DNA from: Clostridia bacterium
GTDB taxonomy: Bacteria > Bacillota_E > RBS10-35 > JAJYVN01
Assembly: GCA_027335545.1 (NCBI GenBank)
Contig: DAHWHV010000296.1
Span: 1 to 5,378 of the forward strand
Length of the DNA: 5,378 bases
Direction: 5' to 3'
Positions 1-3,585 of the stretch are shown one piece after another. The notes under the pieces are model-generated. The model was not told the DNA's origin and did no database searches. It saw only the letters and a list, made by a program, of their open reading frames with translations. Each line of letters starts with the position of its first letter. The first letter of the stretch is position 1. The position numbers and the translations under genes are program-made.

Positions 1-171
1 GGCCAGCGTGCGCGCGGCCGGCACCTGACCCGCCCGGTGGTCGGGCCGACCCGCGTGGGCCGCGCGCGGGCGGAGCGGGGGAGCCCGTGGGGTACGGGCC
101 CTGCGCCCGAGGACGCTCGGGCGGCGGCTACCGAGGCCCAGCAGGGTGGGCGTGAGAAGGGGGCGGCGTGG
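1..171 (+). other. Leader or 3' end of an upstream gene; no confident gene
   Basis: Two upstream frames end here. One reads a short C-terminus ending in RAAGT with TGA at 26-28. Another stays open from base 3 to TGA at 153-155. The upstream gene, plausibly ruvC by the usual ruvC-ruvA-ruvB order, could end at either stop, and too little is present to identify it. The ruvA frame itself is also open from base 1, with a GTG at 37, and its third codon positions are G/C-rich. An N-terminal extension or an in-frame upstream fusion to ruvA is therefore not excluded. The encoded Arg/Gly/Ala-rich stretch resembles no domain I know, and no Shine-Dalgarno sequence precedes GTG 37. Confidence 0.4.
157..163 (+). 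promoter_or_regulatory. Shine-Dalgarno sequence of ruvA
   Basis: AAGGGGG pairs with the 16S anti-Shine-Dalgarno sequence with one G-U wobble. It lies 8 nt before the CTG at 172. It supports translation of ruvA from that CTG rather than from the in-frame GTG at 37, which has no such site. Confidence 0.6.
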
Positions 172-759
172 CTGATCTCGTTTCTCCGCGGGATCGTCGC
201 CGCCATCGGCGAGGACTGGGTGGATCTCGACGTCGGCGGGATCGGCTTCCGTGCGGCGCTGTCCGCCCACGCGCTACGGTCCCTGCCCCCCGTGGGCGCG
301 GAGGTCATCCTGCCGACCGTGCTGACGCTGCGTGAGGACGGGGCATCGCTGTTCGCGTTCCGCGATGAAAGCGAGCGCCACGCCTTCCGCGCGCTCGCGG
401 GCGTCTCGGGGGTCGGCGGTCGGACGGCGCTGGCCGTTCTCTCCGTGCTGCGGCCCGACGCGCTGGCCGCCGCCGTCGAGGCCGAGGATCTCGCCGCGCT
501 GACCGCGGCGCAGGGTGTCGGCCGCAAGACGGCGCAGCGTCTGGTCCTGGAGTTGAAGGGGCGCCTGCCGCGCGGCGCCGACCCGTTGGCGTCGCCGCAG
601 CCCGCGGCCTCCGGCCCCGAAGCCGAAGCCTGTGCCGCGCTACTGGCCTTGGGGTACAGTGAGGCGGAGGCGGTGGCTGCCGTGGACGCCGTGCGCGGCG
701 AGGCCCAGGGCACCGCCGAGAAGGTGCGCGCCGCGCTACGGCGCTTGGCGGGCGGCTGA
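172..759 (+). CDS. ruvA: Holliday junction branch migration complex subunit RuvA
   Basis: RuvA binds four-way DNA junctions as a tetramer and recruits RuvB rings for branch migration in recombinational repair. Read from CTG 172, the protein has 195 residues, close to the usual 200, and begins M-I-S-F-L-R-G like other RuvA proteins. Domain I (OB fold) spans about 1-63 and includes the acidic pin Glu55-Asp56, the same positions as in E. coli. Two helix-hairpin-helix motifs follow, with GVGG at 80-83 and GVGRK at 115-119. The RuvB-contacting domain III occupies about 150-195, with the ALGYSEAEA segment. No ATG, GTG or TTG occurs in frame near this point. The alternatives are CTG with a good ribosome-binding site, or GTG 37, which adds 45 Arg/Gly/Ala-rich residues. 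Identity is certain; the start is likely but unproven. ruvB follows after an unusually long gap. Confidence 0.95.
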   Translation: MISFLRGIVAAIGEDWVDLDVGGIGFRAALSAHALRSLPPVGAEVILPTVLTLREDGASLFAFRDESERHAFRALAGVSGVGGRTALAVLSVLRPDALAAAVEAEDLAALTAAQGVGRKTAQRLVLELKGRLPRGADPLASPQPAASGPEAEACAALLALGYSEAEAVAAVDAVRGEAQGTAEKVRAALRRLAGG

Positions 760-771
760 GAGGCTGCCCGC
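748..771 (+). other. Stem-loop with a GAGA loop at the ruvA stop codon
   Basis: A 10-bp stem (748-757 with 762-771, eight Watson-Crick and two G-U pairs) closes a GAGA tetraloop of the stable GNRA class. The ruvA stop TGA at 757-759 lies at its apex. No T-run follows, so it is not a classical intrinsic terminator. It could protect the mRNA end or weakly attenuate transcription. Hairpins also arise by chance in DNA this rich in GC. Confidence 0.35.
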
Positions 772-1315
772 GCAAGCCCCGCGGCGCGGCAACCTCGGGC
801 GTAGTTCGCGGGTCGCAATGGCGGTCGAGCGGACAGCGGCCGCGCCTCTTGCAGGGTAGCGCTTGGCCGCGACCACCTCGTGCGCGCGGGAGCCACCCCT
901 GCGACCAGGCCGCCGCGGGTGGACCCCCTCGGAGGCGACGTTCACCGGGTCCGGTGCGCGCGGGATCGCGGAGGCGCGGGTGCGGAGGCGCCACCGGGTG
1001 CGTGCGCGGTCGCGGCGCGGGCCGGGCCGTCGGGGACGGGCGGTTGGGGCGAGGCCAGGGCCCCGGCGAGGGCCGGGATCGACCGGCGGGGGGCGCGGTC
1101 GCATCCGCCTGGAGTCCCGTTGCCGACTGGCGTCGGGCACGTCCCGACATTGCCCCGGGGGGTCTCCCAGCGGAGAGGGCAGAGGCCGCACGTCGGCGGC
1201 CGGCTCTGTCTGTCCCCGCAGACGACGCGGCCGAGCCGCCCCATGCGTCCGGGGATCCGCAGTCGGCGCGGCGCGGGCCATGGCCCTGTCGGCCGGAAGG
1301 GCAGGGGGTGCCGGG
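760..1315 (+). other. Long ruvA-ruvB spacer, no convincing gene
   Basis: These 556 bases separate two genes that normally abut or overlap. From about 863 all three + frames stay open into ruvB. No separate + strand gene could therefore end before ruvB without overlapping it by more than 200 bases. The candidate starts (TTG 849, TTG 863, GTG 880) lack a ribosome-binding site, and the translations are Arg/Gly/Pro-rich without a recognisable domain. The frame continuous with ruvB would give a RuvB with a long N-terminal extension, which I do not favour. A minus-strand frame of 100 codons (942-1244) also lacks a ribosome-binding site. A weak direct repeat has CACCGGGT at 943 and again at 992. No tRNA or known riboswitch was recognised. 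Confidence 0.5.
1303..1309 (+). promoter_or_regulatory. Shine-Dalgarno sequence of ruvB
   Basis: AGGGGGT lies 6 nt before GTG 1316. It favours this GTG over the in-frame ATG at 1280, which has no purine-rich site at a suitable distance and would add 12 poorly conserved residues. Confidence 0.6.
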
Positions 1316-2446
1316 GTGCCAGAGCGGGTCGTGGGGCCGGAGGAACTGGACCCGGAGGAGCGCGGCATCGAGGCGCGCCTGCGCCCGTCCCGTCTCACGG
1401 AGTTCATCGGCCAACCCCGCCTCCGGGAACGTCTCTGCATCGCCGTGGAGGCGGCGAAGGGGCGGGGCGAGCCGCTGGACCACGTGCTCCTGCACGGGCC
1501 TCCCGGCCTCGGCAAGACGACTCTGGCGCACATCCTGGCCGGTGAGATGAACGCGCCCATCCAGGTGACATCGGGCCCGGCCTTGGAGCGCGCTCGTGAC
1601 CTCGCGGCGATCCTCACCAACCTGCCGCCGGGTGGCGTCCTGTTTATCGACGAGATCCACCGGCTGAGCGCTGAGGTCGTGGAACGGCTCTACGCGGCCA
1701 TGGAGGACTTCGCCATCGACCTCGTGCTGGGGAAGGGTCCGGCGGCCAAGTCCCTGCGGTTGGACCTACCCCCCTTTACCCTGGTCGGCGCCACGACCCG
1801 CACGGGTGTGCTGACCGGACCTCTGCGCGACCGGTTCGGGATCGTCGAGCGGCTGGAATACTACGACGCAGCCGAACTGCGCGCGATCGCGATCCGGGCC
1901 GCCCGCGTGCTCGGGGTCGCGCTGGAGTCGGACGGTGCCGGCGAAATCGCGCGGCGCGGGCGGGGGACGGCGCGTGTAGCCAACCGACTGCTGCGGCGTT
2001 TGCGCGACTTTGCGCAGGTGCGCGGGGAGGGCAGGATCGACGCAGAGCTTGCGATCCGGGGCTGCGCCGTGTTGGACGTGGACGAATTGGGCCTGGATCG
2101 GAGCGATAGACGGATCCTGTCAATCCTGGCCGAACACTACGGCGGTGGGCCGGTGGGCCTATCGACGCTGTCAGCGGCTTCCAGTGAAGAGCCGGAGACG
2201 ATCGAGGACGTCATCGAGCCCTACCTGCTGCAGGTCGGTTTCCTGCAGCGTACCCCGCGCGGCCGCGTGCTGACGCCGCGCGCCTACGCGCACCTGGGCC
2301 TGATCCCACCCCCGGGGACGCCGGGGGATGGTGCGCCTGCCGAGGGCGAGGACCCCCAGGATGTCCCACCGGGCGGTGGCCGGCGCCCAGGCGGGCCGTG
2401 CCCTGGAGAGGGCCACGTCGGCCCTCGCGCGGTGCCGCTGCTGTGA
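1316..2446 (+). CDS. ruvB: Holliday junction branch migration ATPase RuvB
   Basis: RuvB is the hexameric AAA+ motor that pulls DNA through the RuvA-bound junction. From GTG 1316 it has 376 residues. The N-terminus [10 protein letters not shown] matches the family opening. Visible motifs are Walker [10 protein letters not shown] at 61-69 (Lys67), Walker B FIDEIHR at 110-116, sensor 1 GATTR at 158-162, the arginine-finger segment LRDRFG at 170-175, sensor 2 [12 protein letters not shown] at 217-228 (Ala219 replaces the usual Pro), and the C-terminal winged helix ending around TPRGR at 313-317 and AYAHLGL at 323-329. All catalytic residues are present, so it should be active. The family normally ends near residue 332. 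Here 44 Pro/Gly-rich residues follow with no recognisable domain. ATG 1280 is the alternative start and would give 388 residues. The DUF2905 gene follows after 54 nt. Confidence 0.97.
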   Translation: MPERVVGPEELDPEERGIEARLRPSRLTEFIGQPRLRERLCIAVEAAKGRGEPLDHVLLHGPPGLGKTTLAHILAGEMNAPIQVTSGPALERARDLAAILTNLPPGGVLFIDEIHRLSAEVVERLYAAMEDFAIDLVLGKGPAAKSLRLDLPPFTLVGATTRTGVLTGPLRDRFGIVERLEYYDAAELRAIAIRAARVLGVALESDGAGEIARRGRGTARVANRLLRRLRDFAQVRGEGRIDAELAIRGCAVLDVDELGLDRSDRRILSILAEHYGGGPVGLSTLSAASSEEPETIEDVIEPYLLQVGFLQRTPRGRVLTPRAYAHLGLIPPPGTPGDGAPAEGEDPQDVPPGGGRRPGGPCPGEGHVGPRAVPLL

Positions 2447-2485
2447 CAGCGGGCTGGCGTGGACCCGTCCGGGCGCCGAGCCGAT

Positions 2486-2497
2486 GGGGGGAGAGGG
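2486..2497 (+). promoter_or_regulatory. Purine-rich Shine-Dalgarno region of the DUF2905 gene
   Basis: GGGGGGAGAGGG contains GGAG 7 nt before GTG 2501. It selects that GTG over GTG 2459 upstream and ATG 2525 downstream, the latter lying inside the first membrane segment. Confidence 0.55.
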
Positions 2498-2500
2498 CGC

Positions 2501-2728
2501 GTGGCCGCGGCGGGCCGGTGGCTGATGGCGCTGGGTGCCCTGACCTTCTTGGGCGGCGTGCTGCTGTCGGCGGTGGCGCGCTGGTTGCCTGCTGGCCTGC
2601 GCCTGCCCGGCGACATCGTCTGGCGCCGGCCCGGTTTCACCCTGGTCTTCCCTCTGGGCGCCTCGCTGTTGGTCAGTGCATTCCTGACGCTGCTGCTCTG
2701 GGCGCTATCCGCCACGGGGCGTCGCTAG
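2501..2728 (+). CDS. DUF2905 family small membrane protein
   Basis: This 75-residue protein matches the DUF2905 pattern: a hydrophobic helix at about 7-29, a short loop with the diagnostic R-L-P-G-D-I at 34-39 followed by an F-T-x-x-F-P-L element at 46-52, and a second hydrophobic helix at about 50-69, ending in two arginines. It should lie in the cytoplasmic membrane with two spans. Family members are about 70 residues long and often sit beside ruvB in Bacillota, but their function is unknown. GTG 2501 was chosen for its ribosome-binding site and the usual family length. The gene starts 54 nt after ruvB and is probably co-transcribed with it. It ends with TAG, before a gap that appears to carry a new promoter. 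Confidence 0.88.
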   Translation: MAAAGRWLMALGALTFLGGVLLSAVARWLPAGLRLPGDIVWRRPGFTLVFPLGASLLVSAFLTLLLWALSATGRR

Positions 2729-2739
2729 CGTTCCGCGCG

Positions 2740-2768
2740 ACCCCCATATCTCGGCCCTGTTGAGCGAA
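2740..2768 (+). promoter_or_regulatory. Candidate SigI-type promoter for the sigI-rsgI operon
   Basis: ACCCCC at 2740-2745 and CGAA at 2765-2768 match the -35 and -10 elements described for B. subtilis SigI promoters. They are 19 nt apart, or 17 nt if the -10 is read as the hexamer AGCGAA, which is standard promoter geometry. Transcription would begin near 2775, just before the sigI ribosome-binding site at 2782-2788. The site lies in the intergenic gap directly before sigI, where autoregulation is expected. By rough hand estimate, both elements at this spacing would seldom occur by chance in 65 nt of such GC-rich DNA. Confidence 0.6.
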
Positions 2769-2774
2769 CAGGGC
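2754..2774 (+). repeat. Perfect inverted repeat over the sigI -10 region
   Basis: The 8-nt arms GCCCTGTT (2754-2761) and AACAGGGC (2767-2774) flank the loop GAGCG. The repeat covers the CGAA element and the predicted transcription start. It may be an operator for a repressor or activator, or a hairpin ending transcription from the ruv genes. No T-run follows it. Confidence 0.5.
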
Positions 2775-2793
2775 AGCGGGCGGAGGTGGCCGA

Positions 2794-3537
2794 GTGCTTC
2801 GCCCCCCGAAGGCGGGAGAGCCCGACGGGAACGACGCAACTTTGGTCGAGGCCGCCCAGCGTGGAGATGCGGCGGTGCGGGAGCACCTGATTGCGGCGTA
2901 CACCCCCATGGTGCTGCGCACCGGGTCGCGCCTGTGTGGCCGCTACCTTCAGGTGGGGCGCGACGAAGAGGTGAGCGTCGGCCTGTTGGCCCTGAACGAG
3001 GCGGTCGACCGCTGGCGGCGCGACCACGGCGCATCCTTCCTCGCCTTCGCGGAAGTCGTCGTACGCCGACGGCTCATCGACCACTTCCGGCGCGAAGCCG
3101 CGCGCCGGGAGACGCCGGTCAGCGACTTCGATCAGGCGGACGACGAGGGTGAGGTGTGGAACCCGCTTGAGGCGGCGCAGGCCCTGGCGCTGGAACGGGA
3201 GCGCCGTGACGCCGAAGACCGGCGCGTGGAAATCGAGCGTTTCCGCCTGCTGCTGGGGCACTACGGGATCACGCTCCGCGACCTGGTGCGCGGCAGCCCC
3301 CGGCACACCGACGCCCGTGAGCGAGCGGTCATGGTGGCGCGCGCCATCGCCGCGCGCGTGGAGTGGACGGAGTACCTGCAGCGGTACCGCGCGCTACCCC
3401 TGCGTGAACTGCAGGGGTGCGCGGAGTTGGGCGTGAGCCGAAAGACGATGGAGCGGCAGCGCAAGTTCATTATCGCGGTCGCACTGATCCTGATCGAAGG
3501 ATTCGACGCGTTGCGGGGCTATGTCCCGGGGGCATGA
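2794..3537 (+). CDS. sigI: SigI-family RNA polymerase sigma factor
   Basis: SigI factors direct RNA polymerase to heat-stress, cell-wall or polysaccharide-degradation genes and are held inactive by a membrane RsgI partner. This 247-residue protein is close to the B. subtilis SigI length (about 250). The sigma-2 domain covers about 15-105, with LIAAYTPMV at 32-40, the acidic DEE at 57-59, NEAVDRW at 68-74, and SFLAFAEVVVRRRLIDHFRR at 81-100. A charged linker (about 111-148) leads to the SigI-specific C-terminal domain, with G-I-T-L-R-D-L at 158-164, PLRELQ at 202-207 and the SRKTMERQRKFIIA recognition segment at 215-228. There is no ordinary sigma-4 domain. GTG 2794 has a near-perfect GGAGGT 6 nt upstream. 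Linkage to rsgI, with a 48-nt spacer to its start, confirms the family. Its regulon cannot be inferred from this window. Confidence 0.93.
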   Translation: MLRPPKAGEPDGNDATLVEAAQRGDAAVREHLIAAYTPMVLRTGSRLCGRYLQVGRDEEVSVGLLALNEAVDRWRRDHGASFLAFAEVVVRRRLIDHFRREAARRETPVSDFDQADDEGEVWNPLEAAQALALERERRDAEDRRVEIERFRLLLGHYGITLRDLVRGSPRHTDARERAVMVARAIAARVEWTEYLQRYRALPLRELQGCAELGVSRKTMERQRKFIIAVALILIEGFDALRGYVPGA

Positions 3538-3569
3538 GTTCCCGCGCCGCGCGCGCACGGTGCGGGGAC
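3538..3569 (+). other. 12-bp hairpin between sigI and rsgI
   Basis: Positions 3538-3549 pair with 3558-3569 (12 bp, two G-U) around an 8-nt loop. The stem begins immediately after the sigI stop codon and ends 4 nt before the rsgI Shine-Dalgarno GGGAGG (3574-3579). No T-run follows. It could partly terminate transcription, stabilise the sigI end, or set the sigma to anti-sigma ratio. Confidence 0.45.
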
Positions 3570-3573
3570 GGCC

Positions 3574-3579
3574 GGGAGG
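3574..3579 (+). promoter_or_regulatory. Shine-Dalgarno sequence of rsgI
   Basis: GGGAGG lies 6 nt before ATG 3586 and only 3 nt before the adjoining ATG 3583. Spacing favours the second of the tandem ATGs. Further in-frame ATGs at 3595 and 3604 are more distant. Confidence 0.6.
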
Positions 3580-3585
3580 CGCATG

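Noticed and set aside
2..28. C-terminus of ruvC ending at TGA 26-28
   Set aside because: Expected from usual gene order, but only eight codons are visible and they carry no diagnostic RuvC residues. A different upstream frame ending at 155 is also possible.
817..858. 13-codon ATG frame after ruvA (possible leader peptide)
   Set aside because: It has no ribosome-binding site and no run of regulatory codons, and nothing suggests attenuation.
923..951. Second ACCCCC box, in the ruvA-ruvB spacer
   Set aside because: No CGAA lies at the corresponding distance, so it does not form a SigI-type promoter.
863..1315. Long N-terminal extension of RuvB
   Set aside because: The frame is open, but the residues are Arg/Gly-rich and unlike RuvB. 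GTG 1316 has a well-placed ribosome-binding site and gives the canonical N-terminus.
305..1660. Minus-strand open frame of 451 codons opposite ruvA and ruvB
   Set aside because: It overlaps two certain + strand genes, and its Arg/Pro-rich translation shows no domain. It is a by-product of scarce stop codons.
3396..3418. Perfect 8-bp inverted repeat (ACCCCTGC / GCAGGGGT) inside sigI
   Set aside because: It encodes conserved SigI residues (P-L-R-E-L-Q) and is most simply explained by coding and GC bias.
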